A DNA stretch of 64,000 bases, taken from Arthrobacter sp. MSA 4-2 (GTDB taxonomy: Bacteria; Actinomycetota; Actinomycetes; Actinomycetales; Micrococcaceae). The stretch spans positions 310,001-374,000 of the forward strand of contig NZ_JAEKGC010000001.1 of NCBI RefSeq assembly GCF_016405885.1. Direction: 5' to 3'. Position numbers and translations under genes: made by a program. A model generated the notes under the pieces. It saw only the letters and a program-made list of their open reading frames with translations, was not told the DNA's origin and searched no databases. This document shows, in pieces, positions 1-8,195 of the stretch; positions within the stretch are counted from its first letter, which is position 1; each line of letters opens with the position of its first letter.

Positions 1-294
1 CACCTCGTAGTCAGGGGCCGGGATCTCCGAGAGGTAGCGCTCGCTCGACGCGCACAGCGGGCACTGGTCGGCCGGGGGGAGGTGCGTGCGGGTCTGGCGG
101 TGCGCGGCCACGGCGACCCACTCGCCGCTGAGCGCGTCGTAGCGGGCATCACCGGTCGCGGTGCCGCGGGGGTCGAGGCCGCGGCGGTCGGCCGTCGCGG
201 CGGGATCGGCGTGCAGCCGGGCCGAATCGTCCGAGGCGTCGAAGTAGATGAGCTCGCGGCCGTCCGAGAGCGTGGTGGGGATGATATGCGTCAT
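1..294 (-). CDS. galT: Galactose-1-phosphate uridylyltransferase, N-terminal part (runs off window)
   Basis: Transfers UMP between UDP-glucose and galactose-1-phosphate in the Leloir pathway. Only the first 98 codons are inside the window; the 3' end is beyond base 1. The visible N-terminus carries the family signature around a GEWVAVAAHR stretch followed by CPLC, the first zinc-binding cysteine pair of GalT. The ATG overlaps the TGA of the upstream regulator (ATGA), so the two are translationally coupled. The orientation, directly after a DeoR-type regulator and divergent from an aldose epimerase, fits a galactose operon. Identification is confident; completeness cannot be judged. Confidence 0.9.
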   Translation of the reverse strand, partial: MTHIIPTTLSDGRELIYFDASDDSARLHADPAATADRRGLDPRGTATGDARYDALSGEWVAVAAHRQTRTHLPPADQCPLCASSERYLSEIPAPDYEV

Positions 295-1085
295 GTGAGG
301 GCTTTCCTTGCGTCCTTGATGGTCTCGGGGGTGGTGACGAGGGTGTGCAGTGCGAAGCCGGGCTCCGCAGGGAGGGTATCGGTGATCAGGCAGGAGGTTT
401 CCTCGAGGCCCGTGATGCGGGCCAGGCTCACGACGCCGAACTTGGTCGAGTCGGCAAGCACCACGAGGTGCCCGCAGCCGTCGGCGAAGGCCCGGTTGGT
501 GTCGGCCTCGGCGAGGTTCGGGGTGGTGATGCCGGCGTCGACGTCGACGCCGTGGACGCCCATGAAGCACAGGTCGACGTTGAGTGCGCGGATGGCGGCG
601 GTGGCCAGCGGGCCCACGAGGGCCTCGGAGGGCGAACGTTCCCCGCCGGTGAGCAGCACGGCAGGCCCGCGGCCCCCGGCGGTGAGCCGGTGGAGCCGGT
701 CGGCGGCAGGCAGGGAGTTGGTGACGACGGTGAGTCCCTCGATCTGCGCCAGGTGGTCAACGAGCTGGACGGTCGTTGTGCCGCCGGTCACCGAGATGGT
801 CATGCCCGGGAGCACCAGCTGGGCCGCCGCCCGGGCGATGGCCCGTTTCTGGGCCGCCTGGCGGCGCGCATTGGCGGGAAAGCCCGGCTCGGCCGCCGCC
901 AACACCCCGGCCCGCGCCGCGCCGCCGTGGATGCGGTGGACCGAACCGGCGGCCTGGAGGGCGTCGATATCGCGCCTCACGGTCATCTCGGAGACCCCGA
1001 GCTTGCCGGCGAGTTCGGTGACGCGCACCACCGGGCGGCCGTCGAGGGCGGCGAGGATGGCGGCGTGCCGCTCTGCAGCGAGCAT
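291..1085 (-). CDS. DeoR/GlpR-family transcriptional regulator, probably of galactose genes
   Basis: 264-residue DNA-binding regulator. An N-terminal winged helix of the DeoR type (about residues 3-55, with the VSEMTVRRDIDAL recognition-helix segment) is followed by a DeoR C-terminal sensor domain that normally binds a phosphosugar; motifs VTGGTTT, LTGGERS and LADSTKFG are present. I chose ATG at 1085 because GGGAGGTG lies just upstream; a longer frame reaches 1160 but has no ribosome site. It is first in an operon with galT, overlapping it by 4 bp, so a galactose-1-phosphate or similar ligand is inferred from context only. It may repress itself and galT through the AT-rich stretch at 1151-1190. 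Confidence 0.88.
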   Translation of the reverse strand: MLAAERHAAILAALDGRPVVRVTELAGKLGVSEMTVRRDIDALQAAGSVHRIHGGAARAGVLAAAEPGFPANARRQAAQKRAIARAAAQLVLPGMTISVTGGTTTVQLVDHLAQIEGLTVVTNSLPAADRLHRLTAGGRGPAVLLTGGERSPSEALVGPLATAAIRALNVDLCFMGVHGVDVDAGITTPNLAEADTNRAFADGCGHLVVLADSTKFGVVSLARITGLEETSCLITDTLPAEPGFALHTLVTTPETIKDARKALT

Positions 1086-1150
1086 CGCACCTCCCTGGCA
1101 GCGGTGGGGAAGACAGGTGCCGGAACCGCTCCGGCGCTGGATCGACATGG

Positions 1151-1190
1151 TGGGTAACAAAATCGAACAGAAACAAACATATCCGAAAGT
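1151..1190. promoter_or_regulatory. AT-rich candidate operator between deoR-galT and the aldose epimerase
   Basis: An island of A/T in GC-rich DNA. On the minus strand it shows repeated TGTTT, TTTC and TGTTCG elements, the kind of T-rich direct repeats bound by DeoR-family proteins. Position between divergent galactose genes supports an operator. No site has been demonstrated. Confidence 0.4.
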
Positions 1191-1256
1191 TGCGGCCGGG
1201 GAAAGCGCACCCTCCCGGTGCTTCCGTCCGGGCGGGCGCGCTCATCCCGGCGGCGG

Positions 1257-1262
1257 TAGCAT
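1257..1262 (+). promoter_or_regulatory. -10 hexamer, leaderless galM promoter
   Basis: TAGCAT lies 6 nt before the ATG at 1269, so transcription would start at or next to the start codon. Confidence 0.5.
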
Positions 1263-1268
1263 CGGACC

Positions 1269-2183
1269 ATGGACACTCCGCGGCGGCCGGCCTCCGGCAC
1301 GAACTACCTCCTGACCTCCGGCAGCTCCACGGCGGTGATCGCCTCCCTCGCGGCGGCCCTCCGCTCCTACACCGTGGACGGGGTGCAGCTGACCGAGACC
1401 TGGGGCGATGACTCGATTCCCGCCGGCGGCGCCGGGATTCTCCTCGCCCCCTGGGCCAACCGCGTCGACCGCGGCGTGTGGACGCTCGACGGCGCCGAGC
1501 AGCGCCTCGACATCACTGAGCCGTCCAAGGGCAACGCCAGCCACGGACTGCTCCGCAACACCGGCTACTACGCCCAGTCGGTGGCCGAGGACGCCGTCGT
1601 CCTGGCCGCCGAGATCTTCCCCCAGCACGGCTACCCGTTCCACCTGACCCACACCGCGTCCTACGAGCTCAACGGCGGGGGACTGCAGGTCACGCAGTCG
1701 CTGACCAACCACTCCGACGCCCGGGCGCCATTCGGCCTGGGCGCCCACCCCTACCTGAAGATCTCCGGGGTGCCCACCGAGGACCTCACCCTCACCGTGA
1801 ACGCCGACACCGTCTTCGACACCGACGAACGCTCGATTCCGGTGACCCGCGTGTCGGTCTCCGGCGACCGGGACCTGCGCGGCGGGAAACGGGTCGGCGA
1901 CATCGAGTTCGATTCGGCCTTCACCGGGCTCACCACCGTCGACGGACGCTTCGAGCACACCCTCGCCGCGCCGGACGGCCGGTCGGTGACGCTCTGGGCC
2001 GACCCGGAGTTCGAGTTCGTCCATGTGTTCATCAGCAGGACCTACCCCGGCGTCGACCGCGCGGTCGCCGTCGAACCGATGACGGCGCCGGCCAACGCCT
2101 TCAACTCGGGCCACGGCCTAAGGTGGCTCGAGCCCGGGGCCACCTTCGCCGCGCGGTGGGGAATCCGCCCGCGCCTCGGATAA
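1269..2183 (+). CDS. galM: Aldose 1-epimerase family protein
   Basis: 304 residues, normal length for mutarotases that interconvert alpha and beta anomers of galactose or glucose. Family landmarks: the NR pair in APWANRVDRG (substrate phosphate/hydroxyl contacts), ASHGLLRN in the first third, the catalytic histidine in LGAHPYL near residue 160, and the catalytic glutamate in AVEPMTAPANAFN near residue 265. No signal peptide, so cytosolic. The ATG has no ribosome site but a TAGCAT box 6 nt upstream, suggesting a leaderless transcript. It is divergent from deoR-galT, consistent with galactose use; related family members act on other sugars, so the exact substrate is inferred. Confidence 0.85.
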   Translation: MDTPRRPASGTNYLLTSGSSTAVIASLAAALRSYTVDGVQLTETWGDDSIPAGGAGILLAPWANRVDRGVWTLDGAEQRLDITEPSKGNASHGLLRNTGYYAQSVAEDAVVLAAEIFPQHGYPFHLTHTASYELNGGGLQVTQSLTNHSDARAPFGLGAHPYLKISGVPTEDLTLTVNADTVFDTDERSIPVTRVSVSGDRDLRGGKRVGDIEFDSAFTGLTTVDGRFEHTLAAPDGRSVTLWADPEFEFVHVFISRTYPGVDRAVAVEPMTAPANAFNSGHGLRWLEPGATFAARWGIRPRLG

Positions 2184-2217
2184 CTCGCGGCGCAGGCTTG
2201 TGTGGAAAGATTGGCTC

Positions 2218-3516
2218 ATGCAGCGACTCTCCGGAGGTTTCCCCAAGCGGGCCCTCCCGCGCGCCGTTCCCGCCGCCGCCACCCCCGGCGCCGCTGACGG
2301 CGCGGCTGCATCACCCGCCACCGCCCCCACCGGGGCGGGCGACCCCGCCGGAATGTCCTCCCGCGCACCCCGCGGCACTGACGGCGGAGCCCCTGCACGG
2401 CGCGGACGCCCCGCACCCCAGGACGATGTTCCCTACGCACTGAGGGTCGGCGCCGCCTGGTCCTGGCGCGTGGGCATTGTCCTGGTCGTCGCCGGCGTCC
2501 TGATCTGGCTGCTCAGCCACATCTCGCTGATCGTCATTCCGCTGATGATTGCGGGCCTGCTCGCCTCGCTGCTGCTGCCGCTGACCAGCTTCCTGATTCG
2601 CCACAAGGTGCCCACCGGGCTGGCGGTCACCCTGACGGTCCTCGGGCTGGTGGTCCTCGTCGTCGGAGCGCTCTCACTCGTCGGCCGGCAGCTGGCGCTG
2701 GGCTTCGCGAGCCTGTGGGGGGAGACCCGCGCCGGGATCGAGCAGCTCCTCGCTGGGTTGTCCGACGGGCCGCTGAACCTCACCACCGACGAGGTGGTCG
2801 GCTTCCTGCAGGAGGCAGGGGACGCCCTCCAGAACAACGGTGGAACCATCGTCAGCGGGGCGCTGTCCTTCGGGTCGAGCGCCGGGCACTTCGCTGCCGG
2901 TTCGCTGCTGACCCTGTTCGCCCTGTTCTTCTTCCTGCTCGACGGCGGACGGATCTGGCGCTTCATCGTCGGCCTGGCGCCGGTGCGCGCGCGGGCGGCG
3001 ATCGATGGCGCGGGCCGGCGCGGCTGGACCTCGATGGGCAGCTATGTGAGGGTCCAGCTTCTCGTGGCCTTCGTTGACGCCGTCTGTATCGGTGCCGGTG
3101 CGGCCATCATCGGGGTACCCCTGGCGCTGCCGCTGGCGGTGCTGGTTTTCATCGGCTCCTTCATCCCCATCGTCGGAGCCCTCGCCACCGGGTTCGTCGC
3201 CGTGCTGCTGGCCCTGGTGGCCAACGGCTGGGTCAACGCCCTGATCATGCTCGCGATCGTGCTCATCGTCCAGCAGCTCGAGGGAAACTTCCTGCAGCCC
3301 ATGGTCATGGGACCGGCGGTCGCCCTGCACCCCCTCGCGGTGGTGCTCGCCGTGACCGGCGGAACCCTGGTCGCGGGAATCCCCGGCGCCCTGTTCTCCG
3401 TGCCGCTGCTCGCCGTGCTGAACACCTCCGTGAAATACATTGCGCGGCGGGCCTGGGAGACCGACCCTGCCCTGCGCGGGTCGCACCCGGCCCCGGGCCC
3501 GCTGCCGCTCACCTAA
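2218..3516 (+). CDS. AI-2E family (PerM/UPF0118) membrane transporter
   Basis: 432-residue integral membrane protein. After a proline/alanine-rich cytoplasmic tail of about 75 residues there are two N-terminal membrane spans, a soluble loop (about residues 150-225), then five or six spans, the AI-2E_transport layout. The PLALPLAVLVFIGSFIPIVG and QQLEGNFLQPMVMG segments are characteristic of the family. ATG at 2218 is preferred, with GGAAAG upstream; a GTG at 2200 would add six residues. Family members export autoinducer-2 or act as Na+/H+ antiporters; the substrate here is unknown. It lies 34 bp after galM and 19 bp before ilvA. Confidence 0.82.
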   Translation: MQRLSGGFPKRALPRAVPAAATPGAADGAAASPATAPTGAGDPAGMSSRAPRGTDGGAPARRGRPAPQDDVPYALRVGAAWSWRVGIVLVVAGVLIWLLSHISLIVIPLMIAGLLASLLLPLTSFLIRHKVPTGLAVTLTVLGLVVLVVGALSLVGRQLALGFASLWGETRAGIEQLLAGLSDGPLNLTTDEVVGFLQEAGDALQNNGGTIVSGALSFGSSAGHFAAGSLLTLFALFFFLLDGGRIWRFIVGLAPVRARAAIDGAGRRGWTSMGSYVRVQLLVAFVDAVCIGAGAAIIGVPLALPLAVLVFIGSFIPIVGALATGFVAVLLALVANGWVNALIMLAIVLIVQQLEGNFLQPMVMGPAVALHPLAVVLAVTGGTLVAGIPGALFSVPLLAVLNTSVKYIARRAWETDPALRGSHPAPGPLPLT

Positions 3517-3535
3517 CCCCGAAAAGGAACACCCT

Positions 3536-4831
3536 GTGACAGAGCAGACCGCCCTCGGCGCCGCGTCCACCCACACCCTTGAGGAGATGTCCCGGCTTCC
3601 GGTCACCCTCGGGGACATCGAGGCCGCCCAGGAGCTGCTGGCCGGCGTTATTGCGCGGACCCCCATCGAGGAGTCCCGGGCGCTGGGCCGACTCATCGGT
3701 GCCAACGTCTGGCTCAAGTGTGAGAACCTCCAGCGGGCCGGCTCCTTCAAGGTGCGCGGAGCCTACACCCGGATGGCGAAGCTCACCCCGGCCGAACGCG
3801 CCCGTGGTGTGGTCGCGGCCTCCGCCGGCAACCACGCCCAGGGCGTGGCGGTTGCGGCCAGCCGGCTGGGCATTCAGGCCCGCATCTTCATGCCGCTGGG
3901 GGTGGCGCTGCCCAAGCTCGCCGCCACCCGCGGACACGGCGCGGAGGTGGTCCTCCACGGGCACAACGTGGACGAGGCCCTGGCCGAAGCCAAGCGGTAC
4001 GCCGACGAGACCGGCGCGGTCTTCGTTCACCCCTTCGACAATGTCGACGTCGTCGCCGGGCAGGGAACGATCGGCCTTGAAATCCTTGAGCAGTGCCCCG
4101 AGGTCGACACCATCCTGATGGGCGTCGGCGGCGGCGGGCTCCTCGCCGGGGTCGCGGTGGCGGTCAAGGCCCGGGCGCGCGAACTCGGCCGCAACATCCG
4201 CATCATCGGCGTGCAGGCCGAAAACGCCGCCGCCTACCCGCCCTCGCTCGCCGCCGACGCGCTCGTGCCTTTGACGAAGGTCTCGACCATCGCCGACGGC
4301 ATCGCCGTGGGCCGGCCCGGGCAGCTGCCGTTCTCCATCATCCGGGAGCTCGTGGACGACGTGGTCACCGTCAGCGAGGACTCCCTCGCGCGGGCCCTGA
4401 TCTTCCTGCTCGAACGCACCAAGATGGTCGTCGAACCGGCCGGCGCCGTCGGGGTCGCCGCGCTGCTTGACGGCAAGCTCACCGAGAACGGCGCCCTGCC
4501 GGGCAACACCGCCGTCGTGCTCTCCGGGGGCAACATCGACCCCATGCTCATGCTCAAGGTGATCCAGCGCGGCCTCGCCGCCGCCGGCCGCTACCTCGTG
4601 GTCCGCATGCTGCTCGATGACCGGCCCGGCTCGCTGGCCACCATCTCGCGGATCATCGCCGAATCCGATGCCAACGTCACCGGCGTCGACCACACCCGCG
4701 TGGGCGGCTCCATCAGCATGGGCGACGTCGCCATCACCATCAATATGGAGACCAAGGGTGATGAGCACTGCGAACAGGTCCTGAGCAACCTGCGGGCCGA
4801 GGGTTTCCAGCCCGTCGTGATCCAGGGCTGA
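3536..4831 (+). CDS. ilvA: Threonine ammonia-lyase (threonine dehydratase) with ACT domain
   Basis: 431-residue PLP enzyme converting threonine to 2-oxobutanoate and ammonia, the first step of isoleucine synthesis or threonine catabolism. The PLP lysine is K72 in SFKVRGA; SAGNHAQG follows near residue 97 and the phosphate-binding GVGGGG loop near 200. The tail (about 350-431) is a single ACT-type domain (VVRMLLDDRPGSLATI), shorter than the double regulatory domain of E. coli IlvA, so regulation may differ. GTG at 3536 is preceded by AAAAGGAA. It could be the catabolic type; the symbol reflects common actinobacterial usage. Confidence 0.9.
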   Translation: MTEQTALGAASTHTLEEMSRLPVTLGDIEAAQELLAGVIARTPIEESRALGRLIGANVWLKCENLQRAGSFKVRGAYTRMAKLTPAERARGVVAASAGNHAQGVAVAASRLGIQARIFMPLGVALPKLAATRGHGAEVVLHGHNVDEALAEAKRYADETGAVFVHPFDNVDVVAGQGTIGLEILEQCPEVDTILMGVGGGGLLAGVAVAVKARARELGRNIRIIGVQAENAAAYPPSLAADALVPLTKVSTIADGIAVGRPGQLPFSIIRELVDDVVTVSEDSLARALIFLLERTKMVVEPAGAVGVAALLDGKLTENGALPGNTAVVLSGGNIDPMLMLKVIQRGLAAAGRYLVVRMLLDDRPGSLATISRIIAESDANVTGVDHTRVGGSISMGDVAITINMETKGDEHCEQVLSNLRAEGFQPVVIQG

Positions 4832-4832
4832 G

Positions 4833-5420
4833 ATGCTGGCCCGGCGCGCGAAGCTCGGCCTCACCACCGTCCTGGCCTTTGCCGCGGTGCTGTGGGCGCT
4901 CTACCTCATCGACACGTTCTCCGGGCGGGGGCTGACCTCGGTCCTCGCCATTGAACCGCGCCGGGTCCGGGGGCTTGACGGGATCCTGTTCGCCCCGCTG
5001 CTCCACGGCGGCGTCGGGCACCTGCTGAGCAATACGCTGCCGCTGGTGGTGCTCGGGTTCCTCGCGTTCCTCGAGGGCCTCCGGCGGTTCGCGGTGGCCC
5101 TGGGCACCAGCTGGCTGGCCAGCGGGCTCGGCGTCTGGCTCACCGGCGGAGGGCTGACCATCGGCGCCTCGGGTGTGGTGTTCGGCCTGTTCACGTACCT
5201 TGTGGCCCGCGGCTTCTACAACCGCAACTGGAGGCAGATCCTCCTGGCGGTGCTGCTGTTCCTGATGTACGGGTCGATCCTCTGGGGGGTCCTGCCGGTG
5301 GTCGGCTCGAACGTCTCGTGGCAGGCGCACCTGTTCGGCGCCCTCGGCGGGATCCTCGCGGCGTTCCTGTTGCGGAAGCGGCCCGTCCCTTCCGGAACGG
5401 GCCGCGTCCTGCGCCGCTGA
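4833..5420 (+). CDS. Rhomboid family intramembrane serine protease
   Basis: 195-residue polytopic membrane protease that cleaves substrates within the membrane. About six hydrophobic segments are visible. The catalytic dyad is present: S113 in GASG and H166 in SWQAH, with H63 and N67 of the oxyanion-stabilising HxxxN motif. The ATG lies one base after the ilvA stop, so translation is probably coupled. Substrates are unknown. The last codons form a strong hairpin that may double as terminator. Confidence 0.9.
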   Translation: MLARRAKLGLTTVLAFAAVLWALYLIDTFSGRGLTSVLAIEPRRVRGLDGILFAPLLHGGVGHLLSNTLPLVVLGFLAFLEGLRRFAVALGTSWLASGLGVWLTGGGLTIGASGVVFGLFTYLVARGFYNRNWRQILLAVLLFLMYGSILWGVLPVVGSNVSWQAHLFGALGGILAAFLLRKRPVPSGTGRVLRR

Positions 5421-5450
5421 GCCGCCGCCCGGCCTGGCCGGGTGCGGCGG
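5378..5450. terminator. Hairpins between convergent rhomboid and greA genes
   Basis: A perfect 9-bp inverted repeat (GCGGCCCGT / ACGGGCCGC, 5378-5386 and 5397-5405, 10-nt loop) lies inside the last rhomboid codons. A second GC-rich imperfect hairpin (5422-5450) lies between the two stop codons. Neither has a U-tract; together they could terminate transcription from both sides. Confidence 0.5.
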
Positions 5451-5457
5451 GGTGCTG

Positions 5458-5949
5458 CTAGCCCGCGTAGGGCTTGGCGGAGAGAATCTCCACCGTGATG
5501 TTCCGGCCGTTGGGCGCGGTGTAGCTGACGATGTCGCCGGCCTGCTTGCCCTGGATGGCGGCACCGAGGGGCGAGCGCTCGCTGTAGACGTCGATGTCGG
5601 TGTCTCCGGCGACCTCGCGGCTGCCCAGGAGGAAGGACTCGACGTCGCCGGCGATCTTCGCCTCGACCATCATGCCGGGCTCCACCACGCCGTCGTCGGC
5701 GGGCGCCTGGCCGACCTGGGCGTTGTTCAGCAGCTCGGTGAGCTGGCGGATGCGGGCCTCGGCCTTGCCCTGCTCCTCCTTGGCGGCGTGGTAGCCGCCG
5801 TTCTCCTTGAGGTCTCCCTCGGAGCGGGCCTGCTCGATGCGAGCCACGATCTCTGTGCGCCCGGGCCCGGAGAGGTGTTCCAGCTCGGCCTTGAGGCGCG
5901 TGTAGGACTCCTGCGTGAGCCAGGCAACGGGTGCGCTGTTAGTGGACAC
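5458..5949 (-). CDS. greA: Transcription elongation factor GreA
   Basis: 163 residues, standard size. GreA enters the RNA polymerase secondary channel and stimulates cleavage of backtracked RNA. The N-terminal coiled coil (about residues 8-80) contains ENGGYHAAKEEQ and the acidic tip; the C-terminal FKBP-like domain includes SPLGAAIQGKQAGD. The GTG at 5949 is set by the upstream AAGGAGA site; the longer open frame to 6129 has no support. A leader of roughly 145 nt follows the -35/-10 pair at 6101-6129. Confidence 0.95.
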   Translation of the reverse strand: MSTNSAPVAWLTQESYTRLKAELEHLSGPGRTEIVARIEQARSEGDLKENGGYHAAKEEQGKAEARIRQLTELLNNAQVGQAPADDGVVEPGMMVEAKIAGDVESFLLGSREVAGDTDIDVYSERSPLGAAIQGKQAGDIVSYTAPNGRNITVEILSAKPYAG

Positions 5950-6100
5950 GGGGCATCTCCTTAGGTATGTCCGGATCCGCGGAGGCGGGCCGGCTCTTGA
6001 TGTTCTGCCGCCGGCCGGCACCGAAAGGCCGACCACAAGCAAGAACCCCGCCGTCTGGGTGACCGCGGGGGTCTCCGTCGGGGCGGGGTGGTATGCCTCC

Positions 6101-6129
6101 AGTCTAGTCAGCACTTCCAGATAACCCAA
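6101..6129 (-). promoter_or_regulatory. greA promoter
   Basis: On the minus strand TTGGGT (6124-6129), a 17-bp spacer and TAGACT (6101-6106) form a good housekeeping promoter, about 150 bp before the greA start. Confidence 0.6.
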
Positions 6130-6199
6130 GAAAAAACCCAGCGCCCTTCTTTTTGCCGCCGCCCTTGCGTCGCCGGGGCGATTTCGGGGGAGCGGCTTT

Positions 6200-6345
6200 C
6201 CCGCCGAGGGCGCAGCTCACCACGCTTTGGGGAGGGCGAAACGTGGTGACGTGCAGTTTCGGCGGTGGCCCTCCCGCCGAGTGCGCAGATGACCACGCTT
6301 CGTGGAAGGTGAAACGTGGTGACGTGCAGTTTCGACGGGCGGAAA
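6200..6345. repeat. Two 73-bp palindromic tandem repeat units
   Basis: Units begin with CCCGCCGAG at 6200 and 6273. Each ends in an identical 23-bp imperfect palindrome (6238-6260 and 6311-6333) opening GAAACGTGG and closing GCAGTTTC. Each unit also contains complementary CCACG and CGTGG arms, so each can fold. They fill the gap between the greA promoter and the end of the DUF4307 gene. The rest of the 5950-6349 gap holds the greA leader and promoter and nothing else I can identify. Confidence 0.85.
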
Positions 6346-6349
6346 CCCG

Positions 6350-6787
6350 TCAGTCGCGCGTTCCGGCGATCCAGCAGCTGTCCACGCCGCCGGAAACGCC
6401 CGGGGAATCGGTGCGCAGCTCGACCTGCTGCGCCGTCGTGCGGCCGCCGGCACCCTCGGAGGCGGGGCCGGGCCCGATGGTCACAACCTTCCACCCGACG
6501 ATGGCGTAGTTCTCGCTCAGCACCTGCACCGCGCAGTGGGCGGTGGCATCGGTGGGCTTGGTCACCTCGAAGTCAACCCGTGCCTGCTCGTCGGAGGAGA
6601 AGGAGAACCCGACGTCCTTGAAGGAAACCCGCGGGCTCACCGTGGAAAAGGCGAAGATTCCAATGGCGATCACGGCCGCGGCGAGGGCGCCGATGACCCA
6701 CCAGCGGCGCCGTCCGGCCGCCCGGGCCGGCTTGGGGGCACCGTAGCGATTGGCTACTCTTGGGGTAGGCGCATTTCCGGAGCTCAC
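6350..6787 (-). CDS. DUF4307 domain membrane protein
   Basis: 145 residues. A short basic, proline-containing N-terminus is followed by one membrane span (about residues 30-50, WWVIGALAAAVIAIGIFAF) and an extracytoplasmic domain of about 95 residues with two cysteines (C85 region and SCW near the end) that could form a disulfide. This matches the DUF4307 family, common in actinobacteria beside greA and mca, as here. The function is unknown. GTG at 6787 sits 6 nt after a TAAAAT box and also overlaps a GGAG, so leaderless expression is likely. Confidence 0.8.
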   Translation of the reverse strand: MSSGNAPTPRVANRYGAPKPARAAGRRRWWVIGALAAAVIAIGIFAFSTVSPRVSFKDVGFSFSSDEQARVDFEVTKPTDATAHCAVQVLSENYAIVGWKVVTIGPGPASEGAGGRTTAQQVELRTDSPGVSGGVDSCWIAGTRD

Positions 6788-6793
6788 CTCCGT

Positions 6794-6799
6794 ATTTTA
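6794..6799 (-). promoter_or_regulatory. -10 hexamer before the DUF4307 gene
   Basis: TAAAAT on the minus strand, 6 nt before the GTG at 6787. Confidence 0.5.
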
Positions 6800-6874
6800 C
6801 CGTCGATCCGCGGGGTGGTTTGCCTGCGCCGCGGACCGCACTTGTGCCCCACCCGACCCTCACCAGGAGCCTCC

Positions 6875-7798
6875 TTGTTCAGCACGGATAAACCCGCCGC
6901 GTCCCGTTCCGGATTCCGCCTCCTGGCGGTCCATGCCCACCCCGACGACGAGTCGAGCAAGGGCGCGGCGACCATGGCGAAGTACGCGGCCGCCGGCGTC
7001 GACGTGCTCGTTGCCACCTGCACGGGAGGCGAACGCGGATCCATCCTGAACGCGGCCATGGAAGGCGACCCCCACGCCCGCCGCGACCTGGCCGGGCTGC
7101 GCCGTCTGGAGATGGCCCGCGCCGCGGAGATCCTGTCGGTGAAGCAGCGATGGCTGGGCTTCGCCGACTCGGGGCTGCCCGAGGGGGACCCGCTGCCGGA
7201 CCTGCCGGCGGGCTGCTTCGCCCTGCAGCCGCTGGAACGCGCCGCTGCGCCGCTGGTCCGGCTCGTGCGTGAGTTCCGCCCGCACGTGATCCTCAGCTAT
7301 GACGAGAACGGCGGGTATCCGCACCCGGACCACATCATGGCCCACCGGGTCGCCGTCGAAGCCTTCGAGGCGGCAGCGGACCCCTCCCGCTACCCCGGCA
7401 CCGGCGAGGCCTGGCGCGTCGACAAGCTCTACTACGACCGCGCCTTCAACCCCGAGCGTTTCCGGGCCCTGCACTTCGCCCTCGAGGAGGCGGGGATCCG
7501 GTCGCCCTACTCCGAGCGCATCGCCCAGTGGCTCGAGGCCGACGCCGAGGGGCACCAGCCGCCGGCACCCACGCACGCGACCACTACGCAGATCGACGCC
7601 GGCGACTACTTCGGGCTGCGGGACAAGGCGCTGATGTCGCACCGCACGCAGGTCGACCCCGAGGGGTTCTTCTTCGCCGTCTCCGCCGACATGCAGCGCA
7701 AGGTGTGGCCCTGGGAGGACTATTCGCTGATCCACTCCCACGTCGGGTCCACCCTTCCGGAGGATGACCTGTTCGCCGGAATACCGGAGCCGCGCTGA
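6875..7798 (+). CDS. mca: Mycothiol S-conjugate amidase
   Basis: 307 residues. Mca cleaves mycothiol adducts of electrophiles and antibiotics to a mercapturic acid and GlcN-inositol, a detoxification step in actinobacteria. Zinc-binding HPDDE (about residues 22-26) and HPDH (about 150) are both present, typical of the PIG-L/MshB/Mca fold. The TGGERGSILN segment separates it from unrelated PIG-L deacetylases; MshB is the close paralogue and is less likely because of the DUF4307/greA neighbourhood. The start is TTG at 6875, placed by AGGAG five bases upstream; earlier starts overlap the DUF4307 promoter. No signal peptide. Confidence 0.9.
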   Translation: MFSTDKPAASRSGFRLLAVHAHPDDESSKGAATMAKYAAAGVDVLVATCTGGERGSILNAAMEGDPHARRDLAGLRRLEMARAAEILSVKQRWLGFADSGLPEGDPLPDLPAGCFALQPLERAAAPLVRLVREFRPHVILSYDENGGYPHPDHIMAHRVAVEAFEAAADPSRYPGTGEAWRVDKLYYDRAFNPERFRALHFALEEAGIRSPYSERIAQWLEADAEGHQPPAPTHATTTQIDAGDYFGLRDKALMSHRTQVDPEGFFFAVSADMQRKVWPWEDYSLIHSHVGSTLPEDDLFAGIPEPR

Positions 7799-7810
7799 GC
7801 CCGGGCCACG

Positions 7811-7816
7811 TAGAAT
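7811..7816 (+). promoter_or_regulatory. -10 hexamer upstream of the small membrane protein
   Basis: TAGAAT, 46 nt before the GTG at 7863; a GGCGG/CCGCC hairpin lies in the short leader. Confidence 0.4.
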
Positions 7817-7862
7817 TGGAAGGTGGCGGGCTTTCTGCCGCCGGATTTGAAAGTGGTGCAAA

Positions 7863-8192
7863 GTGAACCTCCCGCTCAACCTGGCCGCCGCCGTGGCTTC
7901 CTCAACCGGGGATGACCTTCGGCCGGGTCTCGACCCGGAGTCCGTGACGCCGGGAACCCTGGGCTTCATCTTCACGGTGGTGATCGTCGTCGCCGTCATC
8001 TTCCTCATCCGGGATATGAGCAAGCGGATCCGCCGCGTCCGGTACAACTCCATGCTCGAAGAGGGCGGGGCCGGACCCGATGCCGCCCGCCCGGCAGCGA
8101 CGGACCGTCCGGAGTCCACGGACCGTCTGAAGTCCACGAACCGTTCGGAGTCCGGACCGGGCGCAGGCACCGGAACGGCCGGACGGGACTGA
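7863..8192 (+). CDS. Small single-span membrane protein of unknown function
   Basis: 109 residues. A short N-terminus, one hydrophobic span (about residues 33-52, GFIFTVVIVVAVIFLIRDM), a basic juxtamembrane patch (SKRIRRVRYN) and a disordered tail. The tail contains three six-residue repeats (DRPEST, DRLKST, NRSESG) from an 18-bp DNA repeat. No family is recognised with certainty; similar small proteins often follow mca in related genomes. The GTG start has a poor ribosome site. It ends 3 bp before the next gene, so the two are probably co-transcribed. Confidence 0.7.
   Translation: MNLPLNLAAAVASSTGDDLRPGLDPESVTPGTLGFIFTVVIVVAVIFLIRDMSKRIRRVRYNSMLEEGGAGPDAARPAATDRPESTDRLKSTNRSESGPGAGTGTAGRD
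8103..8156 (+). repeat. 18-bp tandem repeat in a coding 3' end
   Basis: Three units at 8103, 8121 and 8139, in frame, sharing the core ACCGTnnGnAGTCC. They lengthen the hydrophilic tail by six residues each. Confidence 0.85.
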
Positions 8193-8195
8193 CCC

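Noticed and set aside
6200-6345. CRISPR array
   Set aside because: Only two units with a 73-bp period whose whole length is similar; no variable spacers and no cas genes.
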